From Porphyrobacter sp. CACIAM 03H1 (lineage in GTDB: Bacteria > Pseudomonadota > Alphaproteobacteria > Sphingomonadales > Sphingomonadaceae): a stretch of 64,000 nucleotides of DNA. The number at the start of each line of letters is the position of its first letter. Position 1 is the first letter of the stretch. A program made the position numbers and the translations under genes. Positions 36,005 through 44,715 of this stretch are shown here, in pieces. The notes under the pieces were generated by a model. It made no database searches, was not told the DNA's origin, and saw only the letters and a program-made list of their open reading frames with translations. The DNA lies in NCBI RefSeq assembly GCF_002215495.1, contig NZ_CP021378.1, forward strand, positions 580,417 through 644,416, in the 5' to 3' direction.

Positions 36005-36120
36005 CTCGCTCGCGCCTCCTCGCGCGAGCGTCAACATAGGCCAACCGCGGTCGGGATTGAAGGGCCGCTCGTCGATTTTTGTGCGACGCAGCAAGGGAAA
36101 GGCCATTGGCGCCCTGTGGG

Positions 36121-36918
36121 TCAGTAGCGAGGCGGGAGCGGGAAGAAGGCCGAAGTCTTGCGCTCGTAGACCGCATATTTGTTGCCCTTGGTCTTGTGGA
36201 GGTTCTTCTCCAGCAGCGGCACGCCCGACCAGCGGGTGAGCGTAAAGCTGAGGAACAGCGGCCCGATCACCGTCGCAGCGGCATACTCCCAACCCGCCGC
36301 GGCGCAGGTCAGCCAGATGCCCCACCACGCGCAGAAATCGCCGAAATAGTTCGGATGGCGGGTGTAGCGCCACAGCCCGGTGTCGAGCACGCGGCCGTGG
36401 TTCGCGGGATCGGCCTTGAAACGGGCGAGCTGCCAGTCGCCCACCCATTCGAAGAACACGCCCACGCACCACAGGGCGAAGCCTGCCCAGGCGAGCAGGG
36501 TGATCGGCGCGGGCGCGGGGCTGGCGAGGATGCCGACTTGCGCGGGGCTCGAGACCATGAACAGCAGCACCGCCTGCATCAGCCACACGCGGGTCAGCGC
36601 GGCGCGGGCGAACTGGCCCTTCTCGCGCGCGTCCTTCAGGATGCGCTTGTAACGCCGATCCTCGCCTTCCTTGCGCCAGCGCAGGAACAGGTAGATCCCG
36701 AGGCGAAAGCCCCAGGCGGCGGTCATCGCCATGATCAGCGTGGCCAGATCGCCCGGCCCGCCCGGCACGTGGAGCCAACTCGCCACGGCAAGGATGCCCA
36801 TGCCCGCGCCCCAGAAGGCGTCGATGAAGGACACGTCGTCGATCTTCACGCTGATCGCCCACTGGACCAGCACCAGCACGAGAAGGACCGCGGCATTGAG
36901 CGCGAGAAGTTCAAACAT
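36121..36918 (-). CDS. DUF1295 membrane protein (steroid 5-alpha-reductase-like)
   Basis: A 265-residue integral membrane protein with five to six transmembrane segments and the C-terminal motif RYTRHPNYFGDFCAWWG, which is diagnostic for DUF1295 and related isoprenylcysteine methyltransferase and 5-alpha-reductase proteins that bind NADPH or SAM. The reaction is unknown. Its start overlaps the acyltransferase gene end by eight bases, so the pair is translated together, pointing to lipid chemistry. Confidence 0.85.
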   Translation of the reverse strand: MFELLALNAAVLLVLVLVQWAISVKIDDVSFIDAFWGAGMGILAVASWLHVPGGPGDLATLIMAMTAAWGFRLGIYLFLRWRKEGEDRRYKRILKDAREKGQFARAALTRVWLMQAVLLFMVSSPAQVGILASPAPAPITLLAWAGFALWCVGVFFEWVGDWQLARFKADPANHGRVLDTGLWRYTRHPNYFGDFCAWWGIWLTCAAAGWEYAAATVIGPLFLSFTLTRWSGVPLLEKNLHKTKGNKYAVYERKTSAFFPLPPRY

Positions 36919-37552
36919 CGTTGCGACCTGCGATTATATCTCTCGCCTGCTGCTCCAGCACCTTGAACCGTTCGTAATCGGGCAGCTTGGAGCGGAACCA
37001 TTCGGCGATTCTGAGGAGGTCCTCGCCATAATTGCCGCTGGGGATCAAGGGCTCGCCGAAGCTGATCACCAGATTGGCATTGTCGGCGAAGGCCGGGATG
37101 ATGGGAACATTGGCTGCACGTGCGATGTGGTAGAAACCGGATTTCCACTTGCCGTCCGTCTTGCGCGTTCCTTCGCAGGCGATCACCAGCGCCAGCTCGT
37201 CGCGGCGGGCGAATTCGGCGGCGACCTGCTCGGTGGCGTTGAGGCGGCTGCGGCGGTCGACGGGGATGCCGCCCATGTCGAGCATGAAGTTCCTCATCAC
37301 GCCCTTGAACAGCGTGTGCTTGCCCATGAAGTTCGGCCTGATGCCCTCCTCGTGGGTGGCACCGGTGAAGAAAACGAAGTCCCAGTTCGAGGTGTGCGGC
37401 GCCCCCGCGATCACGCACTTGCGAACGCCTTTCGGGAAGGCACCCTCGATCTTCCAGCCCTTGATGTACCAGATCGCGAGGATGATCCGGCGCACGATGC
37501 GCGAGAGCAGCGTCGGCGCGCGCTCCGGCACGGGGGTGATCGGTGTATGCAA
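36911..37552 (-). CDS. Lysophospholipid acyltransferase family protein
   Basis: A 213-residue acyltransferase of the PlsC type. The HX4D motif is His53-TSNW-Asp58, and EGTRKTDGKWKSGF forms the second acceptor motif. A membrane segment is likely at residues 18-34. It probably acylates a lysophospholipid or related alcohol at the inner membrane. It overlaps the DUF1295 gene by eight bases. This is a short, single-domain form, similar to sphingolipid- or ornithine-lipid-type acyltransferases. Confidence 0.85.
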   Translation of the reverse strand: MHTPITPVPERAPTLLSRIVRRIILAIWYIKGWKIEGAFPKGVRKCVIAGAPHTSNWDFVFFTGATHEEGIRPNFMGKHTLFKGVMRNFMLDMGGIPVDRRSRLNATEQVAAEFARRDELALVIACEGTRKTDGKWKSGFYHIARAANVPIIPAFADNANLVISFGEPLIPSGNYGEDLLRIAEWFRSKLPDYERFKVLEQQARDIIAGRNDV

Positions 37553-37641
37553 GATGCGCCCCTCCCAAAGGCAGGCCCTTGTGGCCTAACTTGGGTTAGC
37601 TACGCAAGTGGGTGGGGGAGGGTTTCAGACCGCTGACGTTC

Positions 37642-39291
37642 CTACATCCTGAACACGCCGAAGGCGGGGCGCTCGGCGATCGGGGCCTCGAGACAGGCGG
37701 CGAAAGCGAGGCCGAGGACGTCGCGGGTTTGCACCGGGTCCACGACCCCGTCGTCCCACAGGCGGGCGGTGGCGTAGTAGGGGTTGCCCTCGTCCTCGTA
37801 TTTCTGGCGGATCGGCGCCTTGAAGGCCTCGGCCTCGTCCGGCGTCCAGCTGTCGGCGTCGCGGTGGACGGTGGCTAGGACGCTCGCCGCCTGCTCGCCG
37901 CCCATCACCGAGATGCGCGCATTGGGCCAGGTGAACAGGAAGCGCGGGCTATAGGCGCGTCCGCACATCCCGTAGTTCCCCGCCCCGAAGCTGCCGCCGA
38001 TCACCACGGTGACCTTGGGGACGGTCGCGGTTGCGACCGCGGTGACGAGCTTCGCGCCATGCTTGGCGATGCCTTCCGCCTCGTATTTTCCGCCGACCAT
38101 GAAGCCCGAAATGTTCTGGAGGAACAGCAGCGGGATGCGCCGCTGGCAGGCGAGCTCGATGAAATGCGCGCCCTTCTGCGCGCTCTCGGAGAACAGCACC
38201 CCGTTGTTGGCGAGGATCGCCACGGGCATCCCCCAGATATGGGCAAAGCCGCAGACGAGGGTGGCGCCGTAATGCGCCTTGAACTCGTGGAACTCGGATG
38301 CGTCGACGAGGCGCGCGATCACTTCCTTCACGTCATAGGGCGCGCGCACATCCTCGGGAATGAGGGCGTAGAGGTCCTCCGCGTCGAACTTCGGCGGCCT
38401 TGGCTCCCGCAAGCCGTTCGTGTCGAGCGAAGTCGAGACACACCCCAGACCCCGGTTCTCGACTGCGCTCGAACCGAACGGGGAATTGAGGTGCGAGACG
38501 ATATCGCGCACGATGGTGAGCGCGTGCTCGTCGTTCTCGGCGAGGTGGTCGACCACGCCCGATTTCTTCGCGTGCAGGTCGCCGCCGCCGAGGTCCTCCG
38601 CGCTGATCTCCTCGCCCGTCGCGGCCTTCACTAGCGGCGGGCCGGCGAGGAAGATCGTGCCCTGGTTGCGGACGATCACCGTCTCGTCGGACATGGCGGG
38701 GACATAGGCGCCCCCGGCAGTGCAGGAGCCCATCACGCAGGCGATCTGCGGGATGCCGAGCGCGCTCATGTTGGCCTGGTTGAAGAAGATCCGCCCGAAG
38801 TGGTCGCGGTCGGGGAAGACCTCCGCCTGGTGCGGCAGGTTCGCACCGCCGGAGTCCACCAGATAGATGCACGGCAGGCGGTTCTCCTGCGCGATCTCCT
38901 GCGCGCGCAGGTGCTTCTTGACCGTCATCGGGTAGTAGGTGCCGCCCTTCACGGTTGCATCGTTGCACACGATCATGCACTGGCGGCCCGAGACACGCCC
39001 GACCCCGCAGATGATCGAGGCGCCGTTGACGTCGCCCTCGTACATGCCGTTCGCGGCCAGTTGCCCGATCTCGAGGAAGGGCGAGCCCGGATCGAGCAGC
39101 CGCTCCACCCGCTCGCGGGGGAGCAGCTTGCCGCGGCTGACGTGCCGCTCGCGATGCTTCTCCGGCCCGCCCAATGCGGCCTCGGCCACCCGTGCGCGGA
39201 GTTCCTGCGCGAGGGTGCGGTTGTGCGCAAAGCGAGCCTTGGCCTCGGGGCTCTCGCGGTCGAGTTTTGTCGAAAGGGTGGGGGCGGTCAT
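37642..39291 (-). CDS. liuB: Methylcrotonoyl-CoA carboxylase, carboxyltransferase subunit
   Basis: LiuB transfers CO2 from biotin to 3-methylcrotonyl-CoA in leucine degradation. The opening region [37 protein letters not shown] and [16 protein letters not shown], and the late [20 protein letters not shown] with [11 protein letters not shown] are typical of acyl-CoA carboxylase carboxyltransferases. At 549 residues it is about 15 longer than usual, because residues about 271-293 are encoded by a palindromic repeat. The start overlaps the stop of the 69-residue gene (ATGA). The biotin-carrying alpha subunit is not in the window. Confidence 0.92.
   Translation of the reverse strand: MTAPTLSTKLDRESPEAKARFAHNRTLAQELRARVAEAALGGPEKHRERHVSRGKLLPRERVERLLDPGSPFLEIGQLAANGMYEGDVNGASIICGVGRVSGRQCMIVCNDATVKGGTYYPMTVKKHLRAQEIAQENRLPCIYLVDSGGANLPHQAEVFPDRDHFGRIFFNQANMSALGIPQIACVMGSCTAGGAYVPAMSDETVIVRNQGTIFLAGPPLVKAATGEEISAEDLGGGDLHAKKSGVVDHLAENDEHALTIVRDIVSHLNSPFGSSAVENRGLGCVSTSLDTNGLREPRPPKFDAEDLYALIPEDVRAPYDVKEVIARLVDASEFHEFKAHYGATLVCGFAHIWGMPVAILANNGVLFSESAQKGAHFIELACQRRIPLLFLQNISGFMVGGKYEAEGIAKHGAKLVTAVATATVPKVTVVIGGSFGAGNYGMCGRAYSPRFLFTWPNARISVMGGEQAASVLATVHRDADSWTPDEAEAFKAPIRQKYEDEGNPYYATARLWDDGVVDPVQTRDVLGLAFAACLEAPIAERPAFGVFRM
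38414..38481. repeat. Palindromic repeat inside liuB
   Basis: Two 25-base arms (38414-38438 and 38457-38481) are inverted copies with three mismatches, starting CCGTTCGTGTCGAGCG and ending CGAACGG. The same outer bases occur in the 17247 element. The repeat is read through in frame in liuB. Confidence 0.9.
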
Positions 39292-39497
39292 GGCCTTGCG
39301 ACCCGATCCATGTAATGCATGATGCCTGTCGTGAAGCCCTCCTGTCCGCGTTCCGTGTAGGGAACTGCCGTCAGAAGGGACCAGCCCTGCACATAGAACT
39401 GATTGAGCTTGGCCCGCAGAAAATCGGGGTTGGGGATAGAGTGCCCTTCCGACGCGAGGTGGTAATCCCAGGCCAGAAATTCCTTGTTCGTGCTCAT
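39288..39497 (-). CDS. 69-residue DUF4177-like protein of the liu operon
   Basis: Translated [20 protein letters not shown]; the middle [21 protein letters not shown] and IMHYMDR resemble DUF4177, a small beta-alpha domain. Both junctions are ATGA overlaps: its ATG overlaps the liuA stop, and its stop overlaps the liuB start. This places it firmly within the leucine operon. Function unknown; it may modulate or scaffold one of the flanking enzymes. Confidence 0.75.
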   Translation of the reverse strand: MSTNKEFLAWDYHLASEGHSIPNPDFLRAKLNQFYVQGWSLLTAVPYTERGQEGFTTGIMHYMDRVARP

Positions 39498-40660
39498 GCT
39501 TGCGCCCCGATCAATTCCCGTCCGATCAGCATCCGCCTGATCTCGTTCGTCCCCGCGCCGATGTCGAGCAGCTTGGCGTCGCGCATATAGCGCTCCACCG
39601 GCCAATCGGTCGTGTAGCCCGCGCCGCCCAGCGCCTGGACGCTCTCGGCCGCGACGCGGAAGGCGTTTTCGGACGCCAGCAGGATCACCCCTGCCGCATC
39701 GAAGCGCGTCGTCTGCCCAGCATCGCAGGCCTTCGCCACCGCATAGGTGTAGGCGCGGGCCGATTGCAGGGCGACATACATGTCGGCGACCTTGGCCTGC
39801 ATCAGCTGGAAGCTGCCGATGGGCTTCCCGAACTGCCTCCTCTCGCGCAGGTAGGGGATCACCGTGTCGAGGCACGCCTGCATGATGCCAAGCTGAAGGC
39901 CCGCAAGCACCACGCGCTCGTAATCGAGTCCGCTCATCAGCACACCGACACCGCCGTTGACCGGGCCCATGACGCGCTCCTCGGCGATGAAGCAATCGCT
40001 GAACACCAGCTCGGCGGTGGGCGAGCCCTTCATGCCCACCTTGCTGATCTTCTGGCCGATGGAAAAACCCTCGTCGCCCTTCTCGATCAGGAAGGCGGTG
40101 ATGCCGCGGCTGCCCGCGTGGCCGTCGGTCTTGGCATAGACCACCAGCGTGTCGGCCTCGGGGGCGTTGGTGATCCAGAACTTGGTGCCGTTCAGCACAT
40201 AGCCGCCCTGTACCGCGTCGGCCTTGAGCTTCATCGAGACCACGTCCGACCCCGCGCCCGCTTCGGACATGGCAAGGCTGCCCACGTGTTCGCCCGAGAT
40301 CAGCTTGGGCAGATATTTCGCCTTCTGCTCGTCATTCCCCCAGCGGCGGATCTGGTTGAGGCAGAGGTTCGAGTGGGCGCCATAGGACAGGCCGACGCTG
40401 GCGCTCGCCCGCGACACTTCCTCGACTGCGATCACGTGTTCCAGATAGCCGAGGCCGAGCCCGCCCCATTCCTCTTCCACCGTGATGCCGTGCAAGCCCA
40501 GCGCGCCCATCGGCTCCCACAGCTCGCGGGGAAAGCGGTCCTCGCGGTCGGTGCGCTCGGCGAGCGGGGCGATCTGCTCGTCGGCGAAGCGGGCGGCGCT
40601 GTCGCGGATCATCTCGGCGGCCTCGCCGAGCTGGAAGTCGAAATCAGGGGTGGCGCGCAT
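39494..40660 (-). CDS. liuA: Isovaleryl-CoA dehydrogenase
   Basis: A 388-residue FAD acyl-CoA dehydrogenase converting isovaleryl-CoA to 3-methylcrotonyl-CoA. It carries the isovaleryl type active-site Glu in [14 protein letters not shown] rather than the Glu position of medium-chain enzymes, plus [14 protein letters not shown] and [16 protein letters not shown]. The end [14 protein letters not shown] is typical. ATG 40660 has GAGGAA eight bases upstream; in-frame ATG further upstream gives non-homologous residues. First gene of the liu operon. Confidence 0.92.
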   Translation of the reverse strand: MRATPDFDFQLGEAAEMIRDSAARFADEQIAPLAERTDREDRFPRELWEPMGALGLHGITVEEEWGGLGLGYLEHVIAVEEVSRASASVGLSYGAHSNLCLNQIRRWGNDEQKAKYLPKLISGEHVGSLAMSEAGAGSDVVSMKLKADAVQGGYVLNGTKFWITNAPEADTLVVYAKTDGHAGSRGITAFLIEKGDEGFSIGQKISKVGMKGSPTAELVFSDCFIAEERVMGPVNGGVGVLMSGLDYERVVLAGLQLGIMQACLDTVIPYLRERRQFGKPIGSFQLMQAKVADMYVALQSARAYTYAVAKACDAGQTTRFDAAGVILLASENAFRVAAESVQALGGAGYTTDWPVERYMRDAKLLDIGAGTNEIRRMLIGRELIGAQA

Positions 40661-40775
40661 GAATCGTTCCTCGCCGGGCAATGATTGTTCTGCGGCCTCG
40701 CATAGCAAGGGTGAGCGCAAAGGCCAATCGGGGACGCTGGCGCGCAGGGTCGAACCTCGCTAATCCTCACTGCGA

Positions 40776-41558
40776 ATGACGACCGCCTCGCCCCTGCTCC
40801 GCTTCGACGGGGTGATCTGCCGCTTCGGCGAGGTCACGGCGGTTCGCGGCGTCACCTGCGACATCGCCCAAGGCAGCTTCGTCGCACTGGTGGGCGCCTC
40901 GGGATCGGGCAAGTCGACGCTGCTCAAGACCGTGAACACGCTCGTCACCCCGAGCGAGGGCCGCGTGCTGTTCGGTGGCGACGACGTGACCACGCTGCCG
41001 CCCGCCCGCCTGCGCCGCCGCGTGGGGTACGTCTTCCAGGGCATTGGCCTGTTCCCGCATTTCTCGGTCGGCGAGAACATCGCCATCGGCCCGCGCCTTG
41101 CCGGCGAGAAGCTGCCGCCCGAGCGTATCGCCGAACTGCTGCGGCTGGTGGAGCTCGACCCCGCCTTCGCCGCGCGGATGCCAGACGAACTCTCCGGCGG
41201 GCAGCGCCAGCGGGTGGGCGTGGCGCGCGCGCTGGCGGGCGGGCCGGAGCTGCTCATCATGGACGAGCCCTTCGGCGCGCTCGATCCGCTCACGCGCGAC
41301 GCGCTTGGCCGCAAGGTCCGCGAACTGCACGAGACATTGGGCCTCACCACGGTGATGGTGACGCACGACATGGCCGAGGCGCTTCTGCTCGCCGACCGGG
41401 TGCTGGTGATGGACGCAGGCGCGCTGGTCGCCGACGAGACCCCGCGCGCGCTGCTGGCAGGGGAAGGCGGAGCGGTCGCGCAGCGTCTCGCCAGCGTCCC
41501 GCGCGAACAGGCCGAGCGGCTGGCGGCGATGGAAGCGCCCGAGGGGCAAGGGGCCTGA
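40776..41558 (+). CDS. OpuCA/ProV-type ABC ATPase
   Basis: A 260-residue ATPase. Walker A is GASGSGKST (40-48), the signature LSGGQRQRVGVARAL, Walker B ELLIMDEPFGALD, and the switch His lies in VTHDMAEALLL. Compared with ProV and OpuCA it lacks the C-terminal CBS pair, so osmotic gating would differ. Its stop overlaps the start of the next gene by one base (TGATG), giving a two-gene importer unit for an osmolyte or amine-type substrate. Confidence 0.9.
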   Translation: MTTASPLLRFDGVICRFGEVTAVRGVTCDIAQGSFVALVGASGSGKSTLLKTVNTLVTPSEGRVLFGGDDVTTLPPARLRRRVGYVFQGIGLFPHFSVGENIAIGPRLAGEKLPPERIAELLRLVELDPAFAARMPDELSGGQRQRVGVARALAGGPELLIMDEPFGALDPLTRDALGRKVRELHETLGLTTVMVTHDMAEALLLADRVLVMDAGALVADETPRALLAGEGGAVAQRLASVPREQAERLAAMEAPEGQGA

Positions 41559-43096
41559 TGCAGGGCATCTGGGACATCCTTCCCGGCCTCGGCGACAAGC
41601 TGGCGGCACACGTCGTGCTCTCGGCCAGCGCGATCGGGCTCGCTATGGTGATCGCCCTGCCGCTGGCGGTGTGGGCGGGGCGCTCGCCGATGGTCTCGCG
41701 GCTTGCCCTAAGCTTTGCGAGCCTCGTCCAGACCATCCCCGCGCTCGCGCTGCTGGCGCTGTTCTTCCCGCTTCTGCTGTCGCTTCGGGCCGTGTTCGGC
41801 GAGGGGCTGCCGACCCTCGGCTTCCTCCCGGCGCTGATGGCGCTGACGCTTTACGCGCTGCTGCCGATCCTCAGGAACGCGGTGACGGCGCAGGCCAATC
41901 TCGATCCCGGCGTGCTTGAGGCTGCGGACGGCGTCGGCATGACCAAGTGGCAGAAGCTGGTGCTGGTCGAAGCGCCCCTTTCGGCCCCCTTCATTATGGC
42001 CGGCATCCGCACCGCGAGCGTGTGGACGATCGGCGCGGCGACGCTCGCCACCACCATCGGGCAGCCGAGCCTCGGCGATCCGATTTTCGCCGGCCTCCAG
42101 ACCCAGAACTGGGCGCTGGTGGTCGCGGGGTGCCTGGTGAGCGCAGGGCTGGCGCTGGTGGCGGACTGGCTCCTTTGGTGGATCGAACGCGGCATCGACG
42201 AGCGGCGGCGCTGGAAATGGGCGGGTGCCCTGATGGCGGTGGTGGCGGGGGTCACCGCCGCACTCGCATCCCAGGCGGACGGCGAGGACAGGGACACCAT
42301 CGTCATCGCCGCCAAGTCCTTCTCCGAGCAGTATATCCTTGCGCAATTGATCGGCCAGCGGCTCGAGGCGGCGGGCTATGCAGTCGAATATCGCGACGGG
42401 CTGGGGAGCGCCGTGGTGCACTCGGCGGTGGCGAATTCGAGCGTCGACATCTCGGTCGACTACACCGGCACGATCTGGACCAATTACCTCAAGCGCACCG
42501 ACAACCCGGGGCGCGAGGCGATGTACACGACCATCCGCGACTGGGAGATGCGCGAGAACAAGGTCAGGGTGCTGGGCCGCCTCGGCTTCGAGAACGCCTA
42601 TGCCTTCGCCATGCGGCAGGACCGCGCCTCCGCGCTCGGCGTTGCCAGCCTCGCCGATCTCGTCGCGGTCGGACCGCGGCTGACCGTCGGCGGCGACCCC
42701 GAGTTCTTCGAGCGGCCCGAATGGATCGCGGTGCGCGATGCCTATGGGCTGCGGTTCGGCGAGACGCGCAATTTCGCACCGACCTTCATGTACAACGCGC
42801 TGGCCTCGGGCGAGGCGGACGTGATCAGCGCCTACACCTCGGACGGGCGGATCGCGGCTGACAAGCTGGTGGTGCTTGCCGACCCCGAAGGTGCGCTGCC
42901 AAGCTACGATGCGCTGCTCATGCTCAGCCCGCGCATCTCCGGGGACGAAGGCGTGCTGGCCGCGCTCCGCCCGCTGATCGGCGCGATCAGCGTCGAGGCG
43001 ATGCGTGAGGCGAACTTCGCCGTCGACCGCGAGGATGCGGGCAAGCTGACCCCGAAACAGGCGGCGGCGGAACTGGCGAAAAAGGCGGGGCTCTAG
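41558..43096 (+). CDS. Fused permease and substrate-binding protein (OpuCB-OpuCC type)
   Basis: A 512-residue fusion. Residues 1-220 form a permease with about six transmembrane segments, including the EAA loop DPGVLEAADGVGMTKWQKLVLVEAPL. Residues 245-512 form a periplasmic binding domain of the glycine betaine/choline type: DTIVIAAKSFSEQYILAQLIGQ, VDISVDYTGTIWTNYLKR, and DPEFFERPEWIAVRDAYG. This layout matches both choline/betaine importers and the EgtU ergothioneine importers. Fusions imply binding domain tethered to the membrane. Substrate undecided. Confidence 0.88.
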   Translation: MQGIWDILPGLGDKLAAHVVLSASAIGLAMVIALPLAVWAGRSPMVSRLALSFASLVQTIPALALLALFFPLLLSLRAVFGEGLPTLGFLPALMALTLYALLPILRNAVTAQANLDPGVLEAADGVGMTKWQKLVLVEAPLSAPFIMAGIRTASVWTIGAATLATTIGQPSLGDPIFAGLQTQNWALVVAGCLVSAGLALVADWLLWWIERGIDERRRWKWAGALMAVVAGVTAALASQADGEDRDTIVIAAKSFSEQYILAQLIGQRLEAAGYAVEYRDGLGSAVVHSAVANSSVDISVDYTGTIWTNYLKRTDNPGREAMYTTIRDWEMRENKVRVLGRLGFENAYAFAMRQDRASALGVASLADLVAVGPRLTVGGDPEFFERPEWIAVRDAYGLRFGETRNFAPTFMYNALASGEADVISAYTSDGRIAADKLVVLADPEGALPSYDALLMLSPRISGDEGVLAALRPLIGAISVEAMREANFAVDREDAGKLTPKQAAAELAKKAGL

Positions 43097-43193
43097 TCTC
43101 CGCCACCGAGTCCCGATCCGGTCGCGCCGCGACCGCAAGGCCAACCGGCCGCCAGCAGCGATGCGATCGTCAGATCGCGTGAGCGAGGAAATC

Positions 43194-43211
43194 GCGGGCC
43201 GGATGGCCCGC
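43194..43211 (-). terminator. Hairpin after the DUF2147 gene
   Basis: GCGGGCC (43194-43200) and GGCCCGC (43205-43211) are perfect inverted copies around a four-base loop, five bases beyond the DUF2147 stop at 43217. No T-run. It lies between convergent genes. Confidence 0.4.
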
Positions 43212-43216
43212 GCCAA

Positions 43217-43660
43217 TCACGACGCCTTCTTCCACACCTGCGTCTGGCACAGCGGGCCGAAGCAGCCCTTCACCTCCAGCGTGCCGCCGTCCTTGCGGCG
43301 CACTTCGGAGGTGTAGGTGCGCCCGCTCTTGGGATCGTAGACCTGCCCGCGCCACACCCCGGCATCTTCGGTGAGACCGTAGAGGATCGGGGTGCCGATG
43401 AGCTTGCGGCTGCGCTTGTCCGGATCGGCGTTGTTGACGTCGCGCTGGTCGGCGCCGCCGGCGGGCATCACCAGAAAGCGTTCGATCCGTCCGCACAGCG
43501 ACTTGCCGCACTTGGCGATCGCCACCACCGCGTCCTTCTCGCCCGTCACCCAGCGCCCGGTGATCGGCCCGCTCGCCAGTGCGGGCGAAGCCATCGCGGC
43601 AAGGCCAGCCGCCAGCGCCAACACGCGTCCCTTCGTCATCGTCATCCTCGTCATCCTCAT
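43217..43660 (-). CDS. DUF2147 exported protein
   Basis: A 147-residue secreted protein: a signal peptide around [20 protein letters not shown], then [52 protein letters not shown] and a Cys pair in [12 protein letters not shown]. These fit DUF2147. ATG 43660 overlaps the MidA stop (ATGA), suggesting coupling, but ATG at 43645 or 43639 starts nearer the signal peptide, so the start is uncertain. Function unknown. Confidence 0.8.
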   Translation of the reverse strand: MRMTRMTMTKGRVLALAAGLAAMASPALASGPITGRWVTGEKDAVVAIAKCGKSLCGRIERFLVMPAGGADQRDVNNADPDKRSRKLIGTPILYGLTEDAGVWRGQVYDPKSGRTYTSEVRRKDGGTLEVKGCFGPLCQTQVWKKAS

Positions 43661-44715
43661 GCGAACCCCACCCCGAACGGCCAGCGCCGCCCGCAGATCC
43701 CGAGCACCTTGAAAAGCGTGCCCATCTGGTTGTCCTCCACCAGCCGGTCGCGCTGGCGCTGGATCTTCTGGCCTTCCTTGGGATTGCGACGCTGGAGCGC
43801 CTCCATGCGCGTGTCGATGCCCATCTGGCGCAGCCATTCGCCCTGGTAGGTGAGACCCATCACGTCGGCGCCGTGATCCTCGGCGACCTGTTTCAGCAGT
43901 TCGAAATCGACGTGGGCGGTAATGTCGGCCTCGCCCGGGTGGGCGAATACATCGACCTTCTGGTGCGCCTTCAGTGCCTGAAGGGTGGAACCCGAGCGCA
44001 GCTCGAGGTGGCCGTAATCGATCACCAGCGCCGCGCCGCCCTGCTCCTTCAGGCGGCGGGCGATCTCGGCCATCAGCGCGACCGCGGCGGGGCTGGTCTC
44101 GATCATCGCGCCCTGCGCGGCGCTGGTCCAGCTGGGCGGGACGATGTGGTCCATCCGCTCCTTGCCGGCGACGAAGGTGAAGTTGTCGCCATCAAGCCCG
44201 ACCATCCTGTCGAACCAGCCGTCGGCGGAGCGCACCAGCTGGTGGATCGGCAGCGCGTCGAAGAATTCGTTGGCGACGATCAGCAGCGGGGCATCTTCGG
44301 GCAGGGTCGAAAGATCGTGGTGGTGGTGACAATCGGGGAAGGCCTCGCGCTGGATTTTCCGGAGGCTCGCCGAGGTCTCGACGAAGTGGACTTCCGGCGC
44401 GAATTCATAGCGCGCCGCCGCCCCGATCGCGTCCTTCGCCAGCGTGCCGCGCCCGGGGCCGAGCTCGACATAGTGGATGCGCTTGCGGCTGCCCATGCGC
44501 ACCCAAAGGTCGGCCAGCCACAACCCGATCAGTTCGCCGAACATCTGGCTGATCTCGGGCGCGGTGATGAAATCGCCCTGTTCGCCGAGCGGATCGCGGC
44601 TGGCGTAGTAGCGCGCGTTGCTCTCGCCCATGAACTGCGCGAGGCTGACGGGGCCGGTCTCGCGGATCAGGCGCTTCATCGTGGCGGGCACATCGACCTG
44701 CGCGCGGGCGAGCAT
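43657..44715 (-). CDS. SAM-dependent methyltransferase, MidA/NDUFAF7 family
   Basis: From ATG 44715 the product has 352 residues, normal for the MidA family. The SAM site and family marks are visible: [41 protein letters not shown] and VIDYGH. Mitochondrial relatives methylate an Arg of the complex I subunit NDUFS2; the bacterial role is presumed similar. The same frame is open upstream to ATG 45726, encoding a long Ala/Glu-rich segment, described separately. Start choice is therefore uncertain. Confidence 0.8.
   Translation of the reverse strand: MLARAQVDVPATMKRLIRETGPVSLAQFMGESNARYYASRDPLGEQGDFITAPEISQMFGELIGLWLADLWVRMGSRKRIHYVELGPGRGTLAKDAIGAAARYEFAPEVHFVETSASLRKIQREAFPDCHHHHDLSTLPEDAPLLIVANEFFDALPIHQLVRSADGWFDRMVGLDGDNFTFVAGKERMDHIVPPSWTSAAQGAMIETSPAAVALMAEIARRLKEQGGAALVIDYGHLELRSGSTLQALKAHQKVDVFAHPGEADITAHVDFELLKQVAEDHGADVMGLTYQGEWLRQMGIDTRMEALQRRNPKEGQKIQRQRDRLVEDNQMGTLFKVLGICGRRWPFGVGFA

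Noticed and set aside
36121..37552. Sphingolipid or hopanoid synthesis operon
   Set aside because: The two genes alone do not include a defining enzyme such as serine palmitoyltransferase or squalene cyclase; function left open.
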